64,000 bases of DNA from Allomuricauda sp. (GCF_028280385.1 NZ_JANQLX010000015.1:248001-312000), one strand, 5' to 3'. Positions 8,736 to 16,962 are shown, numbered from the stretch's first letter. Numbers and translations are program-made. Notes: generated by a model not told the origin, from the sequence alone.

Positions 8736-9327
8736 CGTTAGATCGCAATCGACTAAATGTTTCCGGCTTCATGTTGAGGTAAGAAGCCAAATATTTCTGG
8801 GGAATTACCTTAAGCTCATCTGGGCAACGCTGCATAAAGGCGATATAACGCTGTTCAGCCGTAAGGGTCAAAATTTCCACTTCCCTGCTCAATCGTCCAA
8901 ACAAAATATTTTGAAAAAACTGATGCCCCCAAACGTAAAATGCAGGGTTCTTTTCAAACAAGCTTTGATAATCTTCATAGGAAATCGCCAGCATCTTTGA
9001 AGGTTTTAGGGCCTCCAAGAAAGTATCGGATGCCGTTCTTTTAATAAAGGAATCAAACGCTCCAGAAGGACTTCCCGAATACGAAAAGCCGAGGACTATC
9101 TTTTCACCTTTCTCATTTAAAATATAAATGGCCTGTACCCCTTCCAGCACAAAATAAAAATTGCGTTCAACGGCACCAGCCTCTGTAATAAGATCATATT
9201 GATTAAAGGATCGCTCAACCCACAAGGACCTGAAATGGGCTTCCTCTTTGCTTGTAAAGGATACTTGAGGAAAAAACCGTTTTAATTGTGCATAAACTGC
9301 GTCATCCATAAAAGGAAAAATTCCCAT
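8725..9327 (-). CDS. Crp/Fnr family transcriptional regulator
   Basis: 200-residue regulator with an N-terminal cyclic-nucleotide-binding-like beta roll (about 25-130, containing LITEAGAVERNFYFVLEG) and a C-terminal winged helix. The recognition helix is near PQKYLASYLNMKPETFSRLR. No Fnr-type Cys cluster is present. The effector is unknown; in Bacteroidota such stand-alone Crp-like proteins often lack the cAMP-binding Arg/Ser pair. ATG at 9327 gives the longest form; an ATG at 9309 is a possible alternative. It lies convergent to the UDG-like gene. Confidence 0.9.
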   Translation of the reverse strand: MGIFPFMDDAVYAQLKRFFPQVSFTSKEEAHFRSLWVERSFNQYDLITEAGAVERNFYFVLEGVQAIYILNEKGEKIVLGFSYSGSPSGAFDSFIKRTASDTFLEALKPSKMLAISYEDYQSLFEKNPAFYVWGHQFFQNILFGRLSREVEILTLTAEQRYIAFMQRCPDELKVIPQKYLASYLNMKPETFSRLRSNVTY

Positions 9328-9383
9328 TAAAAATAGTCATTCCTGCCAATCGTAAGTAGATAGGCCCATATCCATTCGGAATC

Positions 9384-9509
9384 TTATGAATTTAAGGCCC
9401 CATCTTTTTTAAATGACTTAACGGCGGCCATGCCCAAGCCTATTATTCCAAATTCTATTTTGTAAGAAATTTCTGCAATAACTTCCTGTTTCTTTTCGTT
9501 GTATTTCAA
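9384..9509 (-). pseudogene. possible small ORF or gene remnant (about 41 codons)
   Basis: In the 222-base gap between the crp-like gene and the histidine kinase, the minus strand has an open frame from TTG (9509) to TAA (9384). The peptide is protein-like: a charged start, then EISYKIEFGIIGLGMAAVKS, then a basic/polar tail. An in-frame TGA stands just upstream. It could be a very small membrane-associated protein or the 3' end of a decayed gene. There is no clear ribosome site. I include it with low confidence because nothing else explains this stretch. Confidence 0.25.
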
Positions 9510-9549
9510 GTAAAATCAAGTCCAATCAGTAACCAAATCTTTAGGCCCT

Positions 9550-10554
9550 TTGAAACCTTCCGACTTAATTATTACAATTCTTATTCTTTTGGGGGCTGTT
9601 ATTATGTTTCTAAGTGCCTGGTACACGCAAAAAATATTCAACATACTCACAGACCGTAAATTAAAGGAAAACTGGAAGAAGCTCAGGGTCTTGATGCATG
9701 TGTTCTTGGTGGGCTATCTGGTAGTGGCCTCAGCGGTTATTTTGGGTAAAAGTGCGTTGCTGTCCTATCTCTCCGGAGCCATCTTTTTTATGGGCGCCCT
9801 GTTTGTTTTTATTGTGGTGCGCACAGGGCTGGACAGTTTTAGTAAAATGAAGGTGCTCCACCAAAATTTGGATGATACCGAATTAAAGAACAAGGAGTTA
9901 GAGCAGTTTGCCCATGTTACCTCCCACGATCTAAAAACACCCCTCAGGGGAATTTCCGGTTTGGCATCATTTATAAAGGAAGACCTAGAAGCTGGCAATA
10001 AAGAAGCCGTTTACCGACATCTTGATGACATGCAAGGGAGAGTGGAACGCATGGACAACCTGATCAACGGCATTTTGGAATATTCCAGATTGGGAAAAAT
10101 CACAGTGACCAAAGTAGATCTTGGGGAAATTACAAGACAAGCTTTCAAATCGCATGATAAATTGGACAATGTACAGCTAAGAATCAAAGGAAAATTGCCC
10201 ATTGTTCATGGGGACAAAGTGCAGCTATCCCAGGTAATATCTAACCTGATTGGTAATGCCGTTGGGCATAATGATAAAAGTGTTTGTGAGGTAAGCGTTT
10301 CATGCAATGAAACACCTAAATTTTATAAGATTACAGTGGAAGACAATGGTCCGGGAATTGCGCCCAAATATCACGAGAAAATCTTCGATGTTTTCCAAAC
10401 CATCAATGGATCTAATAGGAAGGAAAGCACGGGGATTGGGCTGTCCATCGTAAAAAAAGCTGTTGAAAAGCACCATGGTACGGTGCACGTGGAATCGGAT
10501 GGCAAACTTGGCACAAGGTTTATCTTAAACCTTCCAAAAACCATATATCGTTAG
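9550..10554 (+). CDS. membrane sensor histidine kinase
   Basis: 334-residue kinase with three or four N-terminal membrane helices (about 5-24, 45-65, 70-92) and no large periplasmic domain. A short coiled linker ends at the H-box FAHVTSHDLKTPLRGISG (His near 125). The N-box is QVISNLIGNAVGHND, G1 is DNGPGIA and G2 is STGIGLSIVKK, so it is catalytically complete. The TTG start at 9550 is preferred because it keeps the first membrane helix whole; the next ATG (9605) would cut it. No response regulator is adjacent. The signal may be membrane-borne or come from a partner protein. Confidence 0.9.
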   Translation: MKPSDLIITILILLGAVIMFLSAWYTQKIFNILTDRKLKENWKKLRVLMHVFLVGYLVVASAVILGKSALLSYLSGAIFFMGALFVFIVVRTGLDSFSKMKVLHQNLDDTELKNKELEQFAHVTSHDLKTPLRGISGLASFIKEDLEAGNKEAVYRHLDDMQGRVERMDNLINGILEYSRLGKITVTKVDLGEITRQAFKSHDKLDNVQLRIKGKLPIVHGDKVQLSQVISNLIGNAVGHNDKSVCEVSVSCNETPKFYKITVEDNGPGIAPKYHEKIFDVFQTINGSNRKESTGIGLSIVKKAVEKHHGTVHVESDGKLGTRFILNLPKTIYR

Positions 10555-10651
10555 CATATTGCAGTAAACCTGACACCTACTAGAAAGTCTCGCTTATGGT
10601 TCCACTTGGTGGTAACCACATCGAGGAAGGCGACCCAAAAAACATAATTTT

Positions 10652-10745
10652 CGTCAAACTTAACTTGCTTGTGCTGAATTTATTTCAGTTTTCCACAAAC
10701 AATAGTTCCTACCTAATGAGATTCTGAAATGAATTCAGAATGACG
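10652..10745. repeat. pair of REP-like palindromes
   Basis: The 94-base tract starts CGTCA and ends TGACG. It holds a perfect palindrome ATTCTGAA-ATGAA-TTCAGAAT (10721-10741) and a shorter one, CTGAA-TTTAT-TTCAG (10674-10688). The left part reads like a decayed inverted copy of the right part. This is the form of repetitive extragenic palindromes, which I recall as common in Flavobacteriaceae. The rest of 10555-10798 shows nothing else beyond GTGGTAACCAC at 10609-10619. Confidence 0.55.
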
Positions 10746-10798
10746 TTTTCAGTTGCCTTTTGACCACCTTCCCTTCACTCATTGTTCATTGAACATTG

Positions 10799-11062
10799 CT
10801 AATTGTTTAGAGTCTCTTCGATTAGCTGCCAAAGCACCTTTACTTGGTACAGTGCCTCTTTTTCCTCACAGTACAAGGGTTCATTGGAGTCATAGACCAC
10901 TACATCGTGTACCCATTTTAGGGCCTTTACCCTATTGGGGCCATCTAGGGCATCCACATAGTTCAACAATTTTACCTGTGCAGGGGTAAGTTTTGGTACG
11001 TTATCCTTGGGCATGCGCGAATTGCATTTGGGACACCGCTGATCATCTTCACCATTTCTCAT
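10799..11062 (-). CDS. small hypothetical protein with N-terminal CxxC
   Basis: 87-residue soluble protein. It starts with a short polar stretch and a possible zinc knuckle CPKCNSRM (about residues 10-17), followed by a helical domain of about 70 residues containing LTPAQVKLLNYVDALDG and a second pair of helices ending in LWQLIEETL. One further Cys lies in LYCEEKEAL. It is not recognised. The composition and even codon use suggest a real gene. It stands alone; about 340 gene-free bases precede it. Confidence 0.65.
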   Translation of the reverse strand: MRNGEDDQRCPKCNSRMPKDNVPKLTPAQVKLLNYVDALDGPNRVKALKWVHDVVVYDSNEPLYCEEKEALYQVKVLWQLIEETLNN

Positions 11063-11405
11063 AATAAGGTGATTAATAAGTTAAACAAAAAGGAAATGGA
11101 ATCGTGAAGCGTATCAAGGTATTGTCCTATACAGTCCAGAGGTTAATGTCCACTTACCTATACCATATCTAGTTCGACCATGGTCAAAGGCATCTGCAAT
11201 AATGCGTTTCGCACTTTAAAGATACGGCATAAAATTTAGGGCCGGCCAAATATGCGTTTTAAAACAAAAAGTAGGTGCATTGTGGACATTAGCGAGTTAG
11301 GCACAAGGTTGAACAGGAATACGGATAAGGAAATACGGAATTTGGATAAATCTAACTGATAAGGGGACTTTAATTTTGTAATAGAAAATTTAAAATCTTT
11401 TTAAA
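11063..11405. other. gene-free interval; left edge of AT-rich block
   Basis: No convincing ORF or RNA gene. Base composition drops sharply towards the right end. GTTAGGC at 11296-11302 matches the integron core-site consensus GTTRRRY and could mark the left border of the AT-rich block. TAATTTTG at 11371-11378 matches the TAnnTTTG box and would serve the hydrolase gene that starts at 11406, but its -33 partner is poor. Confidence 0.4.
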
Positions 11406-12281
11406 ATGTTCGGAAAACAAATTTCAGATTTAATGATTAAACCGGGGAAATCAGAAGTGTTTGATTCCCCTAAAAATTATGGTCTCGATTACGAAGACGT
11501 AACCTTTAAAACCGAAGACGGTGTAACACTTTCAGGTTGGTTAATTAAAGGTGATACCGATAAAGTTATTGTTCAATCTCACTTTGGTGTGCAATGCTCT
11601 CGCAGTGGTTTTACGGTCAAAGGAAAAAACTTTATGGAAAAATCGCTTTGGGACAGGGATATTCCGTTCCTAAAACAAGCCAAATATTTGAACGATGCTG
11701 GTTATTCGGTATTAATGTACGATATGAGAAATCACGGAAATAGTGAAAGAACAGATTGGATTACTTGGGGACTGAAAGAAAGAAAAGACATTGTAGGAGC
11801 ATTGAATTTCATCTCAAATCACAATGATTATAAAAATGCTAACATCGGACTACTTTCTATTTGTATGGGACAGGCAATTAGTGTTTTTGCTTATGGTTTA
11901 GAACCTGTAATGAAACAATTCAACATAAAAGCAATGATTTCAGTGCAACCATTAAATTATAGTTGCTTTGTAGCAAATATGGGCTTGCCTAAATTTTTAA
12001 TCAAATCGGGTGATAAATACAGTAAAGAAAAACGAAATATAGACCTTACGGGTGATAGTTTTATGCCGTATGTAAAAGATGTTAATGTTCCAACATTAGT
12101 TATTCAAAATACTAACGACCCAATGACAGATCTTGATTTTGTAAAAGACTATTACAATAAATTAACGGTCGAAAAAGAGATGCTTTGGCTCGATTTAGAC
12201 AAGAAAAGAGCTGCTGCATATGATTGGGTTGGTAAAAACTCAAAGCCAATATTGGATTGGTTTGATAAATATATTAGTTAA
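11406..12281 (+). CDS. alpha/beta hydrolase with Cys at the nucleophile position
   Basis: 291-residue alpha/beta-hydrolase-fold protein without a signal peptide. The N-terminal strand pair FKTEDGVTLSGWLIKG and the MYDMRNHGNSE segment fit the fold. The nucleophile elbow reads LLSICMGQAIS, placing Cys where most esterases have Ser, as in dienelactone hydrolases. The acid residue is probably in NTNDPMTDLDFV. The position where the catalytic His is expected reads LDLDKKRAAAYDW, with no His, so the protein may not be a classical hydrolase. First gene of the AT-rich block, probably co-transcribed with the next two. Substrate unknown. Confidence 0.85.
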   Translation: MFGKQISDLMIKPGKSEVFDSPKNYGLDYEDVTFKTEDGVTLSGWLIKGDTDKVIVQSHFGVQCSRSGFTVKGKNFMEKSLWDRDIPFLKQAKYLNDAGYSVLMYDMRNHGNSERTDWITWGLKERKDIVGALNFISNHNDYKNANIGLLSICMGQAISVFAYGLEPVMKQFNIKAMISVQPLNYSCFVANMGLPKFLIKSGDKYSKEKRNIDLTGDSFMPYVKDVNVPTLVIQNTNDPMTDLDFVKDYYNKLTVEKEMLWLDLDKKRAAAYDWVGKNSKPILDWFDKYIS

Positions 12282-12286
12282 GTGAG

Positions 12287-12769
12287 ATGAATAAATTTCT
12301 AATAATTCTACTGGTTATATTGATCATTCTCATTGTACTCATTTTTACAGGCAAAAAATCTGTGCATCACGAAATTACCATTAACGCATCACCAGAAAAA
12401 GTTTGGGGAGTGTTGACAGATATGAATGCTTATGATGAATGGAATCCAACAATGAAATTGATAAAAGGTGAAGTGAAAGTCGGAAATAAGGTTACATATG
12501 AATTTACTCAAGATGCTGGTAATTCATACGAAGTTCCTATTAAAGTAAAAGAAATTCTTCCAAATAAATTACTTAATCAATCAGGAGGAACACCATTATT
12601 TTTAACTTACAATCACAAGTATATTTTGGAGAAACAAGATGATGTAACTAAAGTTATTATTAATGAAGACTACAATGGGATAGGGGTTAATTTTTGGAAT
12701 CCAGAACCTGTGGAAAAAGCCTATAGACGTCTGAATATTGCTTTAAAGGAGCGAGTAGAGAATCTTTAA
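12287..12769 (+). CDS. SRPBCC (START-like) protein with N-terminal membrane anchor
   Basis: 160-residue protein. Residues 3-21 form one very hydrophobic helix (ILLVILIILIVLIF), so it is membrane-anchored. The rest fits the SRPBCC fold: IKAS-like opening EITINASPEKVWGVLTDMNA, then YDEWNPTMK, which is the common polyketide-cyclase/START opening. These folds bind hydrophobic ligands; the ligand is unknown here. It starts 5 bases after the hydrolase stop and is followed after 9 bases by the AraC regulator, with the same AT-rich codon use. Confidence 0.88.
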   Translation: MNKFLIILLVILIILIVLIFTGKKSVHHEITINASPEKVWGVLTDMNAYDEWNPTMKLIKGEVKVGNKVTYEFTQDAGNSYEVPIKVKEILPNKLLNQSGGTPLFLTYNHKYILEKQDDVTKVIINEDYNGIGVNFWNPEPVEKAYRRLNIALKERVENL

Positions 12770-12778
12770 AAGAAGGAT

Positions 12779-13687
12779 ATGGATGATATTATTAGAATAA
12801 AAACAATAACCGAAGTACATCGTTTTTTAGGACTGAAGAAACCAAATCATCCTTTAGTTTCAGTTATTACTATAAATGATAGAATTACCAATTTTGATTA
12901 TGGCAATGCAAAATATATCTTCGATTTCTATCAAATTAATTTAAAGAAAGGGTTCTCGGGCTCAATAAATTATGGCAGAAATTCTTATGACTTTGACGAG
13001 GGCACTTTAATTTTAATGAAGCCAAATCAGACTATTCAAATTGAAAATCAAGGTGAAATTAAAGGTAGTTCTGGTTGGACTTTACTTTTCCATCCTGATT
13101 TAATTAGAAAATCCGAATTAGGAAAAATAATAGAAAACTATTCGTTTTTTAATTATGATTTAAATGAAGCACTACATTTATCGGAAAAAGAAAGAAACTC
13201 AATAACAGAATTAACGCTTAAAATAAAAGAAGAATACAACCAAAATATTGATAAACATAGCCAAGAACTCATTGTATCAAATATAGATTTATTACTTAAA
13301 TACATTAAGCGTTACTATGATAGGCAGTTTTTGACAAGAACAAACCTAAATAAAGATATCCTGACCGAGTATAATCAACTTATAAAAGAATATTACAATT
13401 CTGAACAACCTGTATTAACAGGGGTATTGACTGTTAATGAATGTGCAAAAAAATTGAATTACTCTATTAATTATCTTGGAGACTTAATCAAATCCGAAAC
13501 TGGTAAAAGCGCGAAAGATTACATTCAAGACTATGTTGTTGACAAAGCAAAAACCAAATTACTTGGAACAACCGAAAATATTAGTCAGATCGCATATAGT
13601 TTAGGCTATGAACATCCGCAAGGATTTAACAAGCTATTTAAATCTAAAGTGGGAATCAACCCAAGTCAGTTTCGGAATTTAAATTAA
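12779..13687 (+). CDS. AraC family transcriptional regulator
   Basis: 302-residue regulator. The N-terminal 170 residues are a cupin-like sensing domain (GTLILMKPNQTIQIENQG). The C-terminal 100 residues hold the two AraC helix-turn-helix motifs, with LTVNECAKKLNYSINYLGDL for the first and NISQIAYSLGYEHPQGFNKL for the second, closing with the family GINPSQFR. Last gene of the AT-rich block; it probably controls the hydrolase/SRPBCC pair in front of it. Codon use is the same AT-rich type, so it came with that pair. Confidence 0.93.
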   Translation: MDDIIRIKTITEVHRFLGLKKPNHPLVSVITINDRITNFDYGNAKYIFDFYQINLKKGFSGSINYGRNSYDFDEGTLILMKPNQTIQIENQGEIKGSSGWTLLFHPDLIRKSELGKIIENYSFFNYDLNEALHLSEKERNSITELTLKIKEEYNQNIDKHSQELIVSNIDLLLKYIKRYYDRQFLTRTNLNKDILTEYNQLIKEYYNSEQPVLTGVLTVNECAKKLNYSINYLGDLIKSETGKSAKDYIQDYVVDKAKTKLLGTTENISQIAYSLGYEHPQGFNKLFKSKVGINPSQFRNLN

Positions 13688-13705
13688 TCGCAAACGAAAC
13701 CCAGT

Positions 13706-13834
13706 ACCTAACATTGTGTATAAGCAATAGCGGTTTGACTGCAAAACTTGAACCATTTTGCGTTTATTGAATATATTGCTTACCAAAAAATAGAAGCTAT
13801 AAATCCGTTACTGCCCTTGCACCGACCGTTATGT
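13706..13834 (+). repeat. attC-like recombination site
   Basis: The 129-base element starts with ACCTAAC, a match to the core RYYYAAC, and ends with GTTATGT, six of seven positions of GTTRRRY. Inside, TAAGCAATA (13721-13729) pairs perfectly with TATTGCTTA (13774-13782). TAAC...CGG near the start is loosely repeated in inverse orientation near the end. Size and plan agree with integron attC sites (about 57-141 bases). It lies directly after the AraC stop. No integron integrase is visible. Confidence 0.5.
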
Positions 13835-13850
13835 GTGACTGAAAAATGGA

Positions 13851-14432
13851 TTAGTTTTTTTGAGGATTACCCAAAATCCTATCAATCTGTACCATATGCC
13901 GTTCCAAATGGCAGAGCAAAAACTCAAAACATTCCGGTACATAAAAGTTGACAATAGGGCCAATGGCCGAAGTGATCTTTACTTGGGTCACGTCCTTGTT
14001 TCTACTTTTAAGAATAGCCTCTTTAAGATGGGCATGACGGGTAAAAAAGGTTTCAAAAACTGCGTCTATTTTTTCTTGGGGCAATGGGTTATCCAACAAA
14101 GGCTCAAAACGTTTTAGGGTCTTCATTTTCCATTTTCTCACCCCATTTTTGGGCCGTTGGCCTGCAATCACAATCTTTTGCCATGTTCTGGCCTTAAATT
14201 CGTTTGGGGCAACATCAAGGCTCGGCATTTTGGAAAAAGCCTCATCCAGTTTGGGCATATAAATCCCATAAGCAATGTTCAAATGTTCAATGACCTCAAC
14301 CACATTCCATGATTTTGAATGGGGAGCGGTGGTCAGTTGGGAAACTTCCAATGCTTGGAGCTCTTTTACCTTGTTTACAATCTGGTTTAAGCGCTGAATC
14401 TGGTTTTCGGAAGTGATGAGCAAGCTTGCCAT
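13851..14432 (-). CDS. DinB-fold protein
   Basis: 193-residue soluble protein with the four-helix DinB/YfiT fold of putative metal-dependent thiol transferases. The first motif is SWNVVEVIEHLN (His near 50), and the last is FEFLLCHLERHMVQIDRIL with two His, giving the three metal-binding His. The length is normal. The substrate is unknown; other members of the fold use bacillithiol or similar thiols. A 7-bp tandem repeat lies about 84 bases upstream of its start. The 3' end lies against the AT-rich block. Confidence 0.85.
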   Translation of the reverse strand: MASLLITSENQIQRLNQIVNKVKELQALEVSQLTTAPHSKSWNVVEVIEHLNIAYGIYMPKLDEAFSKMPSLDVAPNEFKARTWQKIVIAGQRPKNGVRKWKMKTLKRFEPLLDNPLPQEKIDAVFETFFTRHAHLKEAILKSRNKDVTQVKITSAIGPIVNFYVPECFEFLLCHLERHMVQIDRILGNPQKN

Positions 14433-14515
14433 AACTGTTCGTCTTTTGATGCCAACAAAGTTCAGGCAAGTTGGGCCAATAAATGTTGATGCAAATCAAG
14501 AAATCGTGCTTTCAG

Positions 14516-14564
14516 ACATCGGACATCGGACATCGGACATCGGGCATCGGGCATCAGAAATCAG
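14516..14564. repeat. 7-bp tandem repeat, seven units
   Basis: Four copies of ACATCGG, then GCATCGG, GCATCAG and AAATCAG, without gaps (49 bases). It lies upstream of the DinB-fold gene and downstream of the 14609-16138 gene. The array could vary in copy number by slippage; since it is intergenic any effect would be on promoter spacing. The remaining bases of 14433-14608 show nothing else. Confidence 0.9.
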
Positions 14565-14608
14565 TATTTACTCGCGCAGTGTTTCCCTTTGTCCCAACCA
14601 ATTCACCA

Positions 14609-16138
14609 CTAATCCTTGAGCTGTCTTAATCGCTCAACCGCATTTTGGTTTTGGGCATTTAACTCCAGCGATTTTTCAAAACTCTCAATGGCTTTTTCCT
14701 TGTTTCGCATAAACAGGTATCCCTCGGCCAAGCTATCAAATAAATTGGCAGAATTGGGATACAATTTCGCAGCCAGCAAGAAGACATTTATGCCCTGCTC
14801 CGAAGTTTCAGGATTAAAGACGAGTTGCAATCCCAGCGTATTTAGGTTTCCCTCGGGAAGTGCCAGGGATGGATGCATTCGCTTAAGGGATTGATAGAGC
14901 TCATACAGATTTTCATAGTGCTGTTTTGATGCCAAATCATTAAAATCCTGAAAAGAATAGGGTTCCGACTCTGGCTCTTTGAACTTATGGGACACCAATC
15001 CATTTTCAATTCCGTTTTCTAAAGGTTTGTTTTGGATGAAGGCCAAAGCGACATCCTCATTCTTTAAATAAGCATTCAAAAAGTTAAGCGCGTAAATAGA
15101 AGCCCATTTATATGATTCCATGATTTCAGCATCACTTTTGTCTTGCCTCGTATCCCTTTGTTGAAAAAGCACCCCAAGCGTACTAAAATAGGAGTGGGTC
15201 AGATCATGAAATTTTAACCGGTACGCCTTGCTGTTGGATATACTGTCGTACAAATCGAATATGGTATTTAGCTCAGCATCAATATTGTCTTCATTAAGCA
15301 CAATTTCGGGAATGTCCTTTTGGGCCATGTGGATGTATGGGACATCTATTTTGGCAGCATCGAAGAAGGGGGATTTTGTTAGCAGGGCATATTGATACCT
15401 TTCCGTACCGTCTAGACTTACAATTGCTTTAATGTTTTTGTTTCTAGTTTGGGCCAGTACATTGGAAAGACCTCCAAAGCTAAATCCCATCACGGAAATT
15501 TTGTCCATATCAGCCTGCGGAAATTTGGCAACCTCTTTAATCAAAAACTCAACATCCCTGGCCTGCGTTTCCATTTCCTTAGGGTTGTTATTGCTAAACC
15601 ATCGATTTTCGGTTCCACGGCTAGGGCTTGCAATCACTATATAGCCGTGACTGGCCAGATATTCGAAAAGCGCAAAATTCTCTATTGAAGATGCTTGGAA
15701 ACTTGGGGCATAAACCACTACGGGAAATTTGCCCTCGGCGATCCCTGCCTTAGGGTAAGCTGATGTTTTTTCTTTGAGATGCTTCTGATTTTCTGGGGTA
15801 TTGGCGTAATAAAACCAATTCAGTATTTGCTCATTGGGAAGATGTTCCCATTCCTCTTCTTCCTTTAAAATCTCCAGATAGTTCAAAACCGTTATCGGTT
15901 CGGAATTGTCCGCAACTTGGCTGGTCGGATACCATATACTTACAGGAATTGGCCGAGCTATTTGGGTATTGGTGTAATCGTAGATTCGGTTGTAGGTTCT
16001 GGTGCTATCAGCCATGACATAATGGAGAAACCCGACTTTGTGTTTACCGTGTGTAAGATCTATTTGCTTTAATGAGGTTTGACCAAATATGTGATTGGCC
16101 TGAAACAAAATCAGAATGAGAACAGCTCTAAGAATCAT
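14609..16138 (-). CDS. secreted alpha/beta hydrolase with C-terminal TPR
   Basis: 509-residue exported protein. Signal peptide at 1-19 (LRAVLILILFQANHIFG). Residues about 45-370 form a dienelactone-hydrolase/PAF-acetylhydrolase-like domain: FPVVVYAPSF, the nucleophile elbow GFSFGGLS, DGTERY after it, and a likely catalytic His in FHDLTHSYFS. The last 60 residues hold a tetratricopeptide unit (NLFDSLAEGYLFMRNKEKA). It probably acts in the periplasm or at the cell surface; the substrate is unknown. It stands alone, with a gene-free 200 bases upstream. Confidence 0.85.
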   Translation of the reverse strand: MILRAVLILILFQANHIFGQTSLKQIDLTHGKHKVGFLHYVMADSTRTYNRIYDYTNTQIARPIPVSIWYPTSQVADNSEPITVLNYLEILKEEEEWEHLPNEQILNWFYYANTPENQKHLKEKTSAYPKAGIAEGKFPVVVYAPSFQASSIENFALFEYLASHGYIVIASPSRGTENRWFSNNNPKEMETQARDVEFLIKEVAKFPQADMDKISVMGFSFGGLSNVLAQTRNKNIKAIVSLDGTERYQYALLTKSPFFDAAKIDVPYIHMAQKDIPEIVLNEDNIDAELNTIFDLYDSISNSKAYRLKFHDLTHSYFSTLGVLFQQRDTRQDKSDAEIMESYKWASIYALNFLNAYLKNEDVALAFIQNKPLENGIENGLVSHKFKEPESEPYSFQDFNDLASKQHYENLYELYQSLKRMHPSLALPEGNLNTLGLQLVFNPETSEQGINVFLLAAKLYPNSANLFDSLAEGYLFMRNKEKAIESFEKSLELNAQNQNAVERLRQLKD

Positions 16139-16238
16139 CTTGGAAACGTAGTTTCCAAAAAAGATACTGGTTTTTGAGAATTGTTACAGTTTATTCTTCA
16201 TAACCCCTAATACATTATGAGCCCAAAAGAGCGTAAAA

Positions 16239-16265
16239 CGTCAGTTCGAAACACTCAAACTGACG
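16239..16265. repeat. REP-like hairpin
   Basis: CGTCAGTT (16239-16246) and AACTGACG (16258-16265) form an 8-bp stem. It starts CGTCA and ends TGACG, like the repeat at 10652-10745. It lies between two minus-strand genes; the rest of 16139-16341 shows nothing further. Confidence 0.5.
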
Positions 16266-16341
16266 AATTTCATGAAACTACACCAAGGCAGTAATATCTA
16301 AAAGCGAAGCGGTCTATTGTCCCATATCTTGGGTCTAATCT

Positions 16342-16944
16342 CTAGTATCTAGACCCGTCGTGCTTCCCTTTTTCCCATCCTGTCTTGCCCAAATATTGTT
16401 CCGCACTTTCCACGGCACCGTCCTCAATGGAAGTTCCCATGGAGTCGTTCCAACGGTTGAGGTATCCAAACAACGAGATCACGCCTAGCATTTCCACAAT
16501 TTCACCCTCGTTCCAGTGTTCGTACAAACGCGCTTTGATATCGGCGTTCACCGCATTGGGAACCTGGGATGCGGCCAATGAAAAGTCCAAAGCGGCACGC
16601 TCAGCCTCTGAAAAAGCCGGATGGGTTCTGTATTCCCAAATATTGTCCAACTGCTCCTGCTCCGCACCATATCGTTCTGCGGCTCTAATAGCGTGGGCTT
16701 GGCAATAGCGGCATCCAGTGGCATTGCTGCTTACCCAGGCAATCATTCTTTTAAGGGCCGAAGTTACTCTTCCCTCATTGGCCATTACAGCCTTGTTCAG
16801 GTTGATAAACGCCTTGGAAATGGCGGGTCTGTGCTGCATGGTAAGCACGGAATTGGGACAAAACCCCAAGGTTTCGTTAAAGAATTCCGCAAGCTTTTTG
16901 GTATCTGGGTCGTGATTGGGATCAAGAGGGTTAACTAAGGCCAT
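16342..16944 (-). CDS. peroxidase-related carboxymuconolactone-decarboxylase family protein
   Basis: 200-residue AhpD-like protein. The helical CMD core has the redox motif GCRYCQAHAIRAAE (about 96-109), where CxxC and the following His match AhpD-type alkylhydroperoxidases. The longer N-terminal part (NETLGFCPNSVLTMQHRP) is typical of the uncharacterised peroxidase-related subgroup. It may reduce peroxides, but the electron donor is unknown. It is divergent from the osmC-like gene with only 55 bases between starts, and both families deal with peroxides, so shared control is plausible. Confidence 0.88.
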   Translation of the reverse strand: MALVNPLDPNHDPDTKKLAEFFNETLGFCPNSVLTMQHRPAISKAFINLNKAVMANEGRVTSALKRMIAWVSSNATGCRYCQAHAIRAAERYGAEQEQLDNIWEYRTHPAFSEAERAALDFSLAASQVPNAVNADIKARLYEHWNEGEIVEMLGVISLFGYLNRWNDSMGTSIEDGAVESAEQYLGKTGWEKGKHDGSRY

Positions 16945-16962
16945 AAATGCAGTTTTAAATCG

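Larger units (their letters stand above)
11296..13834 (+). mobile_element. putative AT-rich gene cassette (three genes plus attC-like end)
   Basis: Three same-strand genes with almost no gaps (hydrolase, SRPBCC, AraC regulator) have far lower GC than their surroundings: sampled 60-base rows give 13-17 G/C (22-28%) against about 28 (47%) in recJ. The block ends in an attC-like element (13706-13834) and may start at the GTTAGGC core-like site. No integrase or transposase lies in the window. Transfer is well supported by composition. The cassette mechanism is inference. Confidence 0.5.

Noticed and set aside
11296..11302. GTTAGGC as a definite integron core site
   Set aside because: The seven-base degenerate consensus occurs by chance about once per kilobase; kept only as a possible border.
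13748..13951. 67-codon frame over the attC-like element
   Set aside because: It covers the recombination-site-like sequence and the end of the DinB-fold gene in antisense; no protein features.
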